Shown here: positions 1 to 5,890 of the stretch, piece after piece | Numbering within the stretch: position 1 is the stretch's first letter | Layout of the letters: every line of letters starts with the position of its first letter | Source: Candidatus Sumerlaeota bacterium | Lineage (GTDB): Bacteria; Sumerlaeota; Sumerlaeia; UBA8349 | Length of the DNA: 6,026 nt | Assembly (NCBI GenBank): GCA_003501375.1 | Contig: DNPO01000284.1 | Span: 1-6,026 of the forward strand | Direction: 5' to 3' | Position numbers and translations under genes: made by a program | The notes under the pieces: model-generated | What the model was told of the DNA's origin: nothing | Database searches by the model: none | Seen by the model: the letters and a program-made list of their open reading frames with translations, nothing else

Positions 1-686
1 CCATGTTGTACATGGAAGACGGAATTAGTTTTGACACCAAAATGGGCGATGGTTCCAATCCCCAGGCGGGCTTTATGGATAAGTTATTCAGCGTCGGCAA
101 GCGCATGCTAACGGGTGAAAGTATTTTTATGACGCACTTCACCAATCAGGGCACGGGCAAAAAACGTGTCGCTTTTGCAGCACCGTTTCCGGGTAAAATC
201 ATCCCGCTCGATTGTGCCAAATATGGCGGCGAAATCATCTGCCAAAAAGAATCGTTCCTTGCCGCTGCGCTCGGCACAAAAATCGGCATTGCGTTCACCA
301 AGAAACTCGGCGCGGGCTTCTTCGGCGGCGAAGGATTCATCCTCCAAAGAATCAATGGCGATGGGCATGCCTTCATCCACATCGGCGGTACCGTGGTGGA
401 AAAACAACTGAACGGCGAAACCTTGCGGGTGGATACCGGGTGTCTGGCTGCGTTTGCAGGCAATATTCAGTACGATATCCAGCGCGCGGGCAATCTGAAA
501 TCCATGATCTTCGGTGGAGAGGGCTTATTCCTCGCCACACTGCGCGGCACCGGCACGGTTTGGCTCCAGAGTCTGCCGTTCTCGCGGCTGGCAGATCGCA
601 TTGTTCGTAGCGCCCCCAGTGCGGGCGGTTCCAGCAAGGAATCTGGCTCGGTGCTCGGCGGGCTGGGAAATTTGTTTGGGGACTAA
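1..686 (+). CDS. TIGR00266 / AIM24 family protein, 5' end outside the window
   Basis: The reading frame is open to the left edge, and the first ATG (position 3) is probably internal. Family members usually have a stretch ending in a Gly-Ala-Met motif just before this point, and the cut codon xCC followed by ATG-Leu-Tyr-Met fits such a motif. Roughly 25-30 N-terminal residues are probably missing. The visible 227 residues are glycine-rich and beta-rich. A GGEG motif with matching downstream hydrophobic pattern occurs twice (about residues 108-111 and 171-174), an internal duplication consistent with the double beta-sheet fold of the family. The C-terminus is a Gly/Ser-rich tail ending in Gly-Asn-Leu-Phe-Gly-Asp, also typical. 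There is no membrane segment. The family is related to yeast mitochondrial AIM24; its bacterial function is not established and I do not assign one. coaX follows after 42 nt on the same strand, with no visible terminator between them. The family call is firm. Confidence 0.85.
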   Translation, partial: MLYMEDGISFDTKMGDGSNPQAGFMDKLFSVGKRMLTGESIFMTHFTNQGTGKKRVAFAAPFPGKIIPLDCAKYGGEIICQKESFLAAALGTKIGIAFTKKLGAGFFGGEGFILQRINGDGHAFIHIGGTVVEKQLNGETLRVDTGCLAAFAGNIQYDIQRAGNLKSMIFGGEGLFLATLRGTGTVWLQSLPFSRLADRIVRSAPSAGGSSKESGSVLGGLGNLFGD

Positions 687-728
687 GAGCAGGCAAAAAA
701 ATAAAATCAACCTTCTGGGGAAACAGTC

Positions 729-1496
729 ATGTTTTTAGCTGTAGATGCCGGTAACACCAACATTGTCCTAGGCTTATACGAAGGCGAAACCCTGCGTAAA
801 ACCTGGCGTATGAAATCCGACGTTCACCGCTCGACAGATGAGACGCGCCTTTTTCTGCGCCAACTCTTGCAGGAAAAAGATGTGAACGTGGACTGCATCA
901 CCGCCGCAATGGTCGCGTCAGTCATCCCCCGCCTTTCCGGAACCCTGCAAGACGCGCTCGAAGAGCTCACCGGCATTCGCCCCATGTTGCTCACGCATGA
1001 GTTGGAACTCGGCATTCAAAACCTGTACAACCACCCGGAAAATGTTGGCCCCGATCGGTTGGCCAACGCAGTGGGGGGAATAGCGCGTTACGGCGCTCCC
1101 TTGGCCGTGGTGGATTTCGGTACCGCCACCACGTTCGACGTGATCACCCGCAACAAGGAATATCTCGGCGGCGTTATCCTGCCAGGTTTGGAAATGAGCG
1201 CGGATTCGCTCTTTCAAAAAACCTCCATGCTCCCACGCATCGCCATTGCGCGCCCGGATCGCGTTATCGGACGCTCCACGTTGGAGGCGATTACGTCGGG
1301 TATCGTACTCGGATCGGCGGCAATGGTAGATGCGCTCATGTTACGCATCCGCGAAGAATTAAGTGAGCCTGATTGTACGTTGATTGCCACGGGCGGACAT
1401 GCGCCCACGCTCGCAGCCTACTCCCATGAGATCAAATTGGTGGATAACGATCTGACGCTTTTCGGTATGCTCAAAGCCTGGGAACAAAACACATAA
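729..1496 (+). CDS. coaX: Type III pantothenate kinase
   Basis: Phosphorylates pantothenate to 4'-phosphopantothenate with ATP, the first committed step of coenzyme A synthesis, in the cytoplasm. The 255-residue length is normal for the family, which belongs to the ASKHA (acetate kinase/actin/Hsp70) superfamily. Visible signatures in order are: the phosphate-binding Asp-Ala-Gly-Asn-Thr-Asn at residues 6-11; the Gly-Pro-Asp-Arg-Leu-Ala-Asn pantothenate/catalytic motif at 107-113, with Asp109 the expected catalytic base; Asp-Phe-Gly-Thr-Ala-Thr-Thr at 129-135; Gly-Gly-Val-Ile-Leu-Pro-Gly-Leu at 147-154; and Ala-Thr-Gly-Gly-His-Ala at 220-225. All key residues are present, so it should be active. 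Type III enzymes are characteristically insensitive to CoA feedback and need a monovalent cation. The ATG is preceded by a purine stretch (GGGGAAA, 717-723). The last codon and stop lie inside a 9-nt repeat array. It is not fused or adjacent to birA, a common partner elsewhere. Confidence 0.96.
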   Translation: MFLAVDAGNTNIVLGLYEGETLRKTWRMKSDVHRSTDETRLFLRQLLQEKDVNVDCITAAMVASVIPRLSGTLQDALEELTGIRPMLLTHELELGIQNLYNHPENVGPDRLANAVGGIARYGAPLAVVDFGTATTFDVITRNKEYLGGVILPGLEMSADSLFQKTSMLPRIAIARPDRVIGRSTLEAITSGIVLGSAAMVDALMLRIREELSEPDCTLIATGGHAPTLAAYSHEIKLVDNDLTLFGMLKAWEQNT

Positions 1497-1536
1497 GGCC
1501 TATAAGCCTCATAGGGCTTATAGGCCCTATAAAACA
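1492..1536. repeat. Tandem 9-nt repeat array containing a 12-bp perfect hairpin
   Basis: A YATA core recurs exactly every 9 nt at 1492, 1501, 1510, 1519 and 1528. The units are CATAAGGCC, TATAAGCCT, CATAGGGCT, TATAGGCCC and a decayed TATAAAACA, giving a rough consensus YATARGSCY. The array starts in the last sense codon of coaX and runs across its stop codon. Within it, 1497-1508 (GGCCTATAAGCC) and 1515-1526 are perfect reverse complements around a 6-nt loop TCATAG. No T-run follows the stem on either strand, so this is not a standard intrinsic terminator. It fills nearly all of the spacer before the next gene's ribosome-binding site. Confidence 0.8.
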
Positions 1537-1552
1537 TCCCTCAAGGAACCCT

Positions 1553-2440
1553 ATGCAAACTAATTGGTTTTACGCCCAGAGTGGCAAAGAAAAAGGCCCG
1601 GTGGATGATGAGGCGTTTTTCGCGCTAATTCGCGAAGGCGTTATCGCTGCGGATACGCAGGTGTGGCGCAAAGGCATGGCGTACTGGCAACCGCTCACAG
1701 AGGCAGTACGAGGCGATGAGGCGTATGAATCCCCCGTTCAGGAATGTCTCGAAATTGCGCTGAGTCTGGCAGCCGTTGCCACGGTACAGGACGCGGTACA
1801 GGTAGCATCGTCGGCACCCCACGGAAAACGCGTCATTCCGTGCAGCATGTGCGGCAAGCCCGGCCCGGTGGTCGAACTGAACTTTCCCGAAGGCGGCAGT
1901 TGGCTTTGTGCGGACTGTCAGCAGAATGCCCTGCAAGGACTGAAAAATGTCCTGACGCAACAGCAGCAACAGCTTGCGTTGGCGGGATTTCTTCCACGGG
2001 TAGCGGCCTTCTTCCTCGACTGCATCCTGCTCAGCATTTTACTGTGGGGCCTTTCCCCCGTGCTAAACATTCCCCTGCCTGACATAGAAAAAATGCTTCG
2101 GTTGCAGCCGGAGCAGATGAGCAAATATGTGAATTCTTTCCAAAGCACCTATATCCTGCTTGCGATGATAACCTTCATCTACCGCGCGCTTCTCATTGGC
2201 TTTTGGAATGCAACGCTGGGTATGCGTTTGCTGAGGTTGCGCGTCATCCGTCAGGATGGCGCACCTGCCGGGATTCAGGGCGGTTTGATTCGCGCCTTTG
2301 GCGCCTATATCAGCGATGAATTTTTGGGTATTGGCTATCTTATCGCGCTGTTTGATTCCGAGCGACGTACCTTGCAAGACCATGTGGCAAAAACGCGTGT
2401 TGTGCGAATTCCGCCGAACTCCAGCCAAAAGCCAGAATAG
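1553..2440 (+). CDS. GYF_2 domain / zinc-ribbon-like / RDD family membrane protein
   Basis: A 295-residue protein of three parts. Residues about 4-50 match the GYF_2 pattern: Trp-Phe-Tyr-Ala near the start, Lys-Gly-Pro-Val at 14-17, Val-Trp-Arg-Lys-Gly-Met at 37-42 and Trp-Gln-Pro-Leu at 45-48. Such domains are thought to bind proline-rich or other peptide partners. Residues 97-122 carry two CxxC pairs (Cys97/Cys100 and Cys119/Cys122), probably binding zinc. A glutamine run (136-140) leads into an RDD domain at about 142-286. Its first membrane helix is near 148-171, with Arg149 and Asp156 as the family's R and D, and its second near 199-218. These are followed by Thr-Leu-Gly-Met-Arg, another hydrophobic stretch near 257-267, and the terminal Asp-x-x-Arg-Arg-Thr-Leu-Gln-Asp block (268-276). 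The soluble part is likely cytoplasmic. RDD domains are of uncertain function; some have been linked to transport. AAGGAA at 1543-1548 serves as ribosome-binding site. Domain calls are good; the role is unknown. Confidence 0.88.
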   Translation: MQTNWFYAQSGKEKGPVDDEAFFALIREGVIAADTQVWRKGMAYWQPLTEAVRGDEAYESPVQECLEIALSLAAVATVQDAVQVASSAPHGKRVIPCSMCGKPGPVVELNFPEGGSWLCADCQQNALQGLKNVLTQQQQQLALAGFLPRVAAFFLDCILLSILLWGLSPVLNIPLPDIEKMLRLQPEQMSKYVNSFQSTYILLAMITFIYRALLIGFWNATLGMRLLRLRVIRQDGAPAGIQGGLIRAFGAYISDEFLGIGYLIALFDSERRTLQDHVAKTRVVRIPPNSSQKPE

Positions 2441-2443
2441 AGA

Positions 2444-2532
2444 TTTTTTTGTCCTTTTCGTCCTTGCAGTCCTTTTATGTCCCTTCCTAAGAAGGACATA
2501 AAAGGACTGCAAGGACGAAAAGGACAAAAAAA
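2444..2532. repeat. 39-bp perfect inverted repeat with GTCC periodicity (giant hairpin)
   Basis: Positions 2444-2482 and 2494-2532 are exact reverse complements over 39 bp, separated by 11 nt. The loop can pair further (TTC 2484-2486 with GAA 2491-2493 around CTAA) with one bulged C at 2483. Each arm is itself repetitive: GTCC starts at 2451, 2460, 2469 and 2479 (steps 9, 9, 10), mirrored by GGAC at 2494, 2504, 2513 and 2522. The arms begin with T7 and end with A7, the reverse of the A-stem-T order of a bidirectional terminator. The repeat starts 3 nt after the RDD gene stop and ends 17 nt before the recR start, so it occupies almost the whole spacer. Confidence 0.95.
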
Positions 2533-2549
2533 GATAAAAGGTTTTTCTC

Positions 2550-3152
2550 ATGCCCACCATCATCCCCCCCTCACTCGAAGCAGCCATCACGCACCTGAGC
2601 AAACTCCCCACTATTGGACGCCGCAGTGCCGAACGGCTCGCGTTTCACCTGCTCAAAGCGCCCAAGACGCAGGTGGAGGAACTGGCTTCCGCATTGCTGA
2701 CCATGCGGGAAAAATTGATTCGCTGCTCGCACTGCCACCATATTTGCGAACAAGACCCCTGCCCCATTTGCCGCGATACGCAGCGCGATCCGAAAATCCT
2801 TTGCGTAGTAGAAGACCCGCTCGATGTGCTGGCAATTGAAACCGCTGGCGTTTTTGGTGGAAAATATCACATTCTGGGCGGCTGTCTCAGCCCGCTCAAG
2901 GGCGTAACCGCCAGCGATTTGAACTTGCACACCCTGGACGCGCGCGTGGAGCAGGAGGGCGTAACGGAATTGATTCTGGCGATGAATCCCAGCGTGGAGG
3001 GTGAAGCGACCATTTTGTTTTTAACCGATCGGTTTCGTTCGCGGGGCATTCGCGTATCACGCATTGCACTCGGGTTGCCGATGGGGGGAAGTTTGGAACA
3101 CGCCGATGGGCAAACGTTGGAGCATGCCCTCCGTGGACGACGAGACGCATAA
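2550..3152 (+). CDS. recR: Recombination mediator protein RecR
   Basis: Works with RecO (and RecF in many bacteria) to load RecA onto SSB-coated single-stranded DNA during gap repair. RecR forms a ring-shaped clamp around DNA. The 200-residue length is standard. Features in order are: a helix-hairpin-helix region around residues 9-35, with Leu-Pro-Thr-Ile-Gly-Arg-Arg-Ser-Ala at 19-27; a C4 zinc finger with Cys59, Cys62, Cys71 and Cys74 (Cys66 is an extra one inside it); a Toprim domain starting about residue 82, with Glu88 and Asp92 in the first acidic motif; and the C-terminal block Gly-Leu-Pro-Met-Gly-Gly, with Asp and Thr-Leu before the final Gly-Arg-Arg. The ATG is preceded by AAAAGG (2536-2541) at 8 nt, just outside the large hairpin. 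dnaX and the YbaB-family gene, common recR neighbours, are not adjacent here. Highly confident. Confidence 0.97.
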   Translation: MPTIIPPSLEAAITHLSKLPTIGRRSAERLAFHLLKAPKTQVEELASALLTMREKLIRCSHCHHICEQDPCPICRDTQRDPKILCVVEDPLDVLAIETAGVFGGKYHILGGCLSPLKGVTASDLNLHTLDARVEQEGVTELILAMNPSVEGEATILFLTDRFRSRGIRVSRIALGLPMGGSLEHADGQTLEHALRGRRDA

Positions 3153-3185
3153 AAAAAGGCGCATAAGGCTTTCGCCTTATACGCC
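3151..3185 (-). terminator. Intrinsic terminator of the EAL-GGDEF gene
   Basis: Read on the minus strand, the arms 3185-3174 (GGCGTATAAGGC) and 3169-3158 form a 12-bp stem with one mismatch (A3181 on the plus strand opposite C3162). The loop is GAAA, a GNRA tetraloop. T7 follows (3157-3151 on the minus strand), so this is a textbook rho-independent terminator 26 nt past the minus-strand stop. On the plus strand the A-run precedes the stem and no T-run follows, so it should terminate recR transcripts poorly. The A-run overlaps the recR stop codon. Confidence 0.85.
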
Positions 3186-3211
3186 TCTGCAAAACTCGAC
3201 GGAATTCAGGA

Positions 3212-5041
3212 TTAAATATAAGTACGCCGCTCATGCACAAAGCCGCTGGAACCCTTCTGGGCATTCATCGACTTCACGCGTTTTTTCAGCGACGCTGCAA
3301 TTTGCGCAACACCTTCCAGCGAAGTTTTCGTCTTCAGGTTATCGCTGGTGATAACCGCCAGACTGATCGTGATCAAGGGGGCTTTTACGATGTTGCCCGA
3401 CCGATCCTCCGCCTCATAATAACCGCGCTTGAAATCTTCGTCTTTGAACAATTCCTTCTTCTGCTCGTCGAACGCAGCCGATACCTGCTGCATGGTTTCT
3501 TCCGAAAGCAATGTGGGGGCAATGATCACAAAGTCATCGCCACCAATGTGTCCGACCTCGGCGGAGCCAAGCGATCCGGCAAACTCCGTCAGAACACGCG
3601 CGGCAAATTTAATCGCCTTGTCACCCTGCGCAAAGCCGTAGGCGTCGTTGTATTCCTTGAAACGGTCCAAGTCGCCATAAATAATCGTGAACGGCGGGGT
3701 CTCCAACGCGTGCTCGATCCACTGATCAATGATACGGTTGCCCGGCAGGTTGGTAAGCGGGTTGGAGTCAGCGGCAATGCGGATTTCGTAATTGATAAAC
3801 TTATAGAGCAACTGCTTCATGGTCACGGTTCCGCTGAAACAACCGGCAGAGTCGATCACGATGACTGGCTCATAAACTTCGTCGCGGGGACGCGTCATGG
3901 CGAGACGCCCCAACTGCGTGATTTCCATGCGCTCGTGTACGGTGAGGGGAGCAGATTTGGCCAAATCATCGGCAGGTTTGTGCTGGAAAAACGCGTACTG
4001 CACCGGCCCGCCCAAACTGGTGTAAAACATCTGCCGGGTGAGCATGGCAGTGGGACGGTGATCCTTGACAAAAACCACATGGTCAATGGCGCCGTCGGCG
4101 CGGAAGAAAGCATCCAGCTCTTCACACGTTTTACTGCCGGGTTCCAAAATGGGCGGATGCACAGTGATGTTGGCAATCGAATTGTCGTTGCTCACATGCG
4201 GGCAGTTGAAGAGTTCAAAGAAACCGTGCAGCGATTCCAGAATTTCCGGATTCATCTCCGGCGGTTCCGGGGCAGGTTTTCCCAACAGGTAGCCCTGCGC
4301 GAAACGCACGCCAAGCCGCATGAGCGTTTCAAGTTCCTCCAGCGTTTCCACTCCGGATGCGATCAAGATGCTTTCCACATTGGAAGCAAACGAGCGAATG
4401 GAGCGCACCAAGTGCTGTTTGTAAGCGCGCTTGTTGATCTCGGACGTGAGGGCATAGTCCAACTTGACATAATGCGGCGCGGCCGAAACCAGCGTGACCA
4501 AGCCCTTGTGCCCGGCACCGAAATTGTCGAGCGCGATGGAAAAGCCCTGGTCCACGTAGTGTTTGAACATGTTTTCAAACTGATCGTGGTCCAGAATCGG
4601 CGACGCTTCGGAAATTTCAATAACAATGCTTTTTTGTTCCACACCCAGTTTTTCAATCTGCGTCAGGGTGTAGCCCTTGTTGATTTGCTGCGTTTGAAAA
4701 ATATCGGGGTTAATGAGCAGGAAGAATTTTTTATGCGGAAAGCGATTTCCGAAGGAAGCAATGGTTTTGAGCGCCTGAATGCGGCAGGCAAAGTCGAGCT
4801 CGGAAGACAGCCCCCATTCGCGGGCTTTTTCAAACATAACCCGCGGGTTATCAAACGGCACCGGGGCGCGTGAAAAAACTTCGTATGCGAATATTTCACC
4901 TGAAAAAAGGTCTACGATCGGCTGGAAATGCGAGACAATTTTTTCCTCGGCAATGATGCGCTGTAACGCCTCCACGCACGCCTGGGGAGACGTCGGTGAA
5001 TCGGTACACGGCGTTTCAGGAACATTATCAACGTTGGTCAT
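3212..5041 (-). CDS. EAL-CBS-GGDEF protein with degenerate catalytic motifs
   Basis: A 609-residue protein with no signal peptide or membrane segment. Domain order is EAL (about 26-260), CBS-like pair (about 293-418), then GGDEF (about 426-565) beginning with Asn-Pro-Leu-Thr-Asn-Leu-Pro-Gly-Asn. EAL domains hydrolyse c-di-GMP and GGDEF domains make it. In the EAL domain the signature reads Glu54-Val-Phe; Asn111, Glu142, Asp172, Lys193, Asp195, Glu232 and Gln249 are kept. The second Asp of the DDFG motif is Asn173, and the first Glu of the usual Ala-Glu-Gly-Val-Glu is Ser229. By spacing these match RocR Asp296 and Glu352, so hydrolysis is probably lost while binding may remain. The GGDEF signature is Gly-Gly-Asp-Asp-Phe (500-504); Asp457, Asn465 and Asp474 are kept. 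The RxxD inhibitory site is absent (Leu491 and Ala494 at those positions). The CBS-like part suggests nucleotide sensing. An in-frame TAA lies 17 codons upstream of the ATG with no GTG or TTG between, which supports this start. It is convergent with recR. Confidence 0.92.
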   Translation of the reverse strand: MTNVDNVPETPCTDSPTSPQACVEALQRIIAEEKIVSHFQPIVDLFSGEIFAYEVFSRAPVPFDNPRVMFEKAREWGLSSELDFACRIQALKTIASFGNRFPHKKFFLLINPDIFQTQQINKGYTLTQIEKLGVEQKSIVIEISEASPILDHDQFENMFKHYVDQGFSIALDNFGAGHKGLVTLVSAAPHYVKLDYALTSEINKRAYKQHLVRSIRSFASNVESILIASGVETLEELETLMRLGVRFAQGYLLGKPAPEPPEMNPEILESLHGFFELFNCPHVSNDNSIANITVHPPILEPGSKTCEELDAFFRADGAIDHVVFVKDHRPTAMLTRQMFYTSLGGPVQYAFFQHKPADDLAKSAPLTVHERMEITQLGRLAMTRPRDEVYEPVIVIDSAGCFSGTVTMKQLLYKFINYEIRIAADSNPLTNLPGNRIIDQWIEHALETPPFTIIYGDLDRFKEYNDAYGFAQGDKAIKFAARVLTEFAGSLGSAEVGHIGGDDFVIIAPTLLSEETMQQVSAAFDEQKKELFKDEDFKRGYYEAEDRSGNIVKAPLITISLAVITSDNLKTKTSLEGVAQIAASLKKRVKSMNAQKGSSGFVHERRTYI

Positions 5042-5246
5042 GGACAGGGTTTCCGTGGAGTGAGCGTTTGAGCTCCGAGGCGAACGGACACGTTACCGAT
5101 ACGATGTTTTGACCGGATAAACGCCCGACGTCTCCTGAGTGAAAATTCTATCGATTCCCTTACGCAGATGCAATTCAAATATTAAAAACGGCAAAAATGG
5201 GATGGGGACGTGCTGCCCTCTCATCTTTAACTCGTCGGACTTTCCT
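5042..5246. other. 205-nt spacer between marR and the EAL-GGDEF gene
   Basis: Apart from the candidate promoter at 5145-5173 I see no gene here. No strong hairpin with a T-run ends the marR transcript; the best GGG/CCC pairing near 5200-5220 is weak. Read-through from marR into the EAL-GGDEF gene is therefore possible. The leader of the EAL-GGDEF gene lacks the conserved blocks I would expect of a c-di-GMP riboswitch. Confidence 0.5.
5145..5173 (-). promoter_or_regulatory. Candidate sigma-70-type promoter of the EAL-GGDEF gene
   Basis: On the minus strand, TTGCAT (5173-5168) and TAGAAT (5150-5145) are separated by 17 nt. The -10 has one mismatch from consensus; the -35 shares only TTG. Transcription would start near 5138 and leave a leader of about 97 nt. 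The call rests on motif reading only. Confidence 0.35.
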
Positions 5247-5729
5247 TTATTTCCCCAGATGCTCGCGCAGTTTTTCCAGCATCCCGATCATCTGATCCAC
5301 TTCTTTCAGGCTGAGGGGCGAAACGGTTTCTTTAACCATCTGCATGTAGGCTGGGTCAACTTTTTCCAGCAATGCCAAGCCACGCTTGGTCATGCGAATC
5401 ACGTGGCTACGGCGATCATGGGGATCGGCGTTACGCGCGACCAATCCGTTCTTTTCCATTCGATCCACCAACGCGGTTACGTTGGCGCGATTCACCAGCA
5501 TCATGCGGCTGAGTTCCACCTGAGTCAGCCCTTCTGCCTCACCCTGGTAATGCAGAAGCATCATGACGTTGAACTGCACATCGGTCAGTTCATATTTCTG
5601 CAAAAAGACAGTGGTTGCTTTGCGGATTTGTGCGGCGGTATGATAGATATTCAACACGGCTTCGTGTTCCCGTTCGTGGGGACGGGTGATAAAGTCTTGT
5701 TTCCAGCCCAGTTCGGTAGAAAGTTTCAT
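5247..5729 (-). CDS. MarR-family transcriptional regulator
   Basis: A 160-residue dimeric winged helix-turn-helix regulator of the usual family size, cytoplasmic and DNA-binding. Features in order are: an N-terminal dimerisation helix region (about 19-45); Leu-Thr-Asp-Val-Gln-Phe-Asn-Val at 48-55; the helix-turn-helix around 69-95, with Leu-Thr-Gln-Val-Glu-Leu-Ser (68-74) and the recognition segment Asn-Arg-Ala-Asn-Val-Thr-Ala-Leu-Val-Asp-Arg-Met (80-91); and the wing Asp-Pro-His-Asp-Arg-Arg-Ser (102-108), with the conserved Asp and Arg. C-terminal helices complete the dimer interface. An ATG at 5786 in the same frame would add 19 residues of low-complexity sequence (Val-Val-Tyr-Tyr-Leu-Cys) but would lie within the candidate -35 element. 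The ATG at 5729 has AAGGAA 9 nt upstream and starts Met-Lys-Leu-Ser, so I prefer it. The ligand and target genes cannot be read from the sequence; the flanking minus-strand genes are the natural candidates. Confidence 0.92.
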   Translation of the reverse strand: MKLSTELGWKQDFITRPHEREHEAVLNIYHTAAQIRKATTVFLQKYELTDVQFNVMMLLHYQGEAEGLTQVELSRMMLVNRANVTALVDRMEKNGLVARNADPHDRRSHVIRMTKRGLALLEKVDPAYMQMVKETVSPLSLKEVDQMIGMLEKLREHLGK

Positions 5730-5738
5730 TTTGTTCAG

Positions 5739-5744
5739 TTCCTT
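5739..5744 (-). promoter_or_regulatory. Ribosome-binding site deciding the marR start
   Basis: AAGGAA on the minus strand, 9 nt before the ATG at 5729-5727. It supports the shorter 160-residue product over the start at 5786. Confidence 0.7.
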
Positions 5745-5759
5745 GTTATTTACACACAG

Positions 5760-5788
5760 ATAATATACTACGCAATCATCCACCACAA
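5760..5788 (-). promoter_or_regulatory. Candidate promoter of marR
   Basis: On the minus strand, TTGTGG (5788-5783) and TATTAT (5765-5760) are separated by 17 nt. The surrounding stretch 5760-5770 is AT-rich compared with its flanks. The predicted start near 5753 gives a short leader of about 24 nt carrying the AAGGAA ribosome-binding site. I could not find a convincing MarR operator palindrome overlapping it. Confidence 0.4.
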
Positions 5789-5890
5789 ACTTTCTACCAC
5801 AGTCGCGCGCAAAAAGACATCCCCCTTTTGATCGCGAGGGTGAATTTCGGATTTCAGTTTGAGAATGGGTTGACAGAAACGGGGCTTGTG

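Noticed and set aside
1492..1536. Reading the 9-nt array as a CRISPR or origin iteron array
   Set aside because: There are no spacers between units, the units are only 9 nt and diverge, and no replication initiator or cas gene is nearby. A small array at a gene end fits a spacer element better.
2444..2532. Reading the 39-bp inverted repeat as an ordinary rho-independent terminator
   Set aside because: The T-run precedes the stem and the A-run follows it on both strands, and both are inside the paired region, so no U-tract follows the hairpin.
3233..4873. 546-codon open frame on the plus strand opposite the EAL-GGDEF gene
   Set aside because: The minus-strand product shows clear EAL and GGDEF motifs across the same stretch. 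The antisense product is rich in Arg, His, Gln and Phe with no recognisable domain, as expected from a mirror frame of a biased coding sequence.
5042..5138. c-di-GMP riboswitch in the leader of the EAL-GGDEF gene
   Set aside because: Tempting because of the gene's function, but I do not see the conserved paired stems and tetraloop-receptor blocks of that class.
5730..5786. Longer marR start at 5786
   Set aside because: It would place the start codon in the candidate -35 element and add an uncharacteristic N-terminus. The ATG at 5729 has a good AAGGAA ribosome-binding site.
5139..5831. 230-codon open frame on the plus strand opposite marR
   Set aside because: The marR frame is well supported by its motifs and ribosome-binding site. 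The plus-strand product is a His/Phe/Gln-rich mirror translation with no domain.
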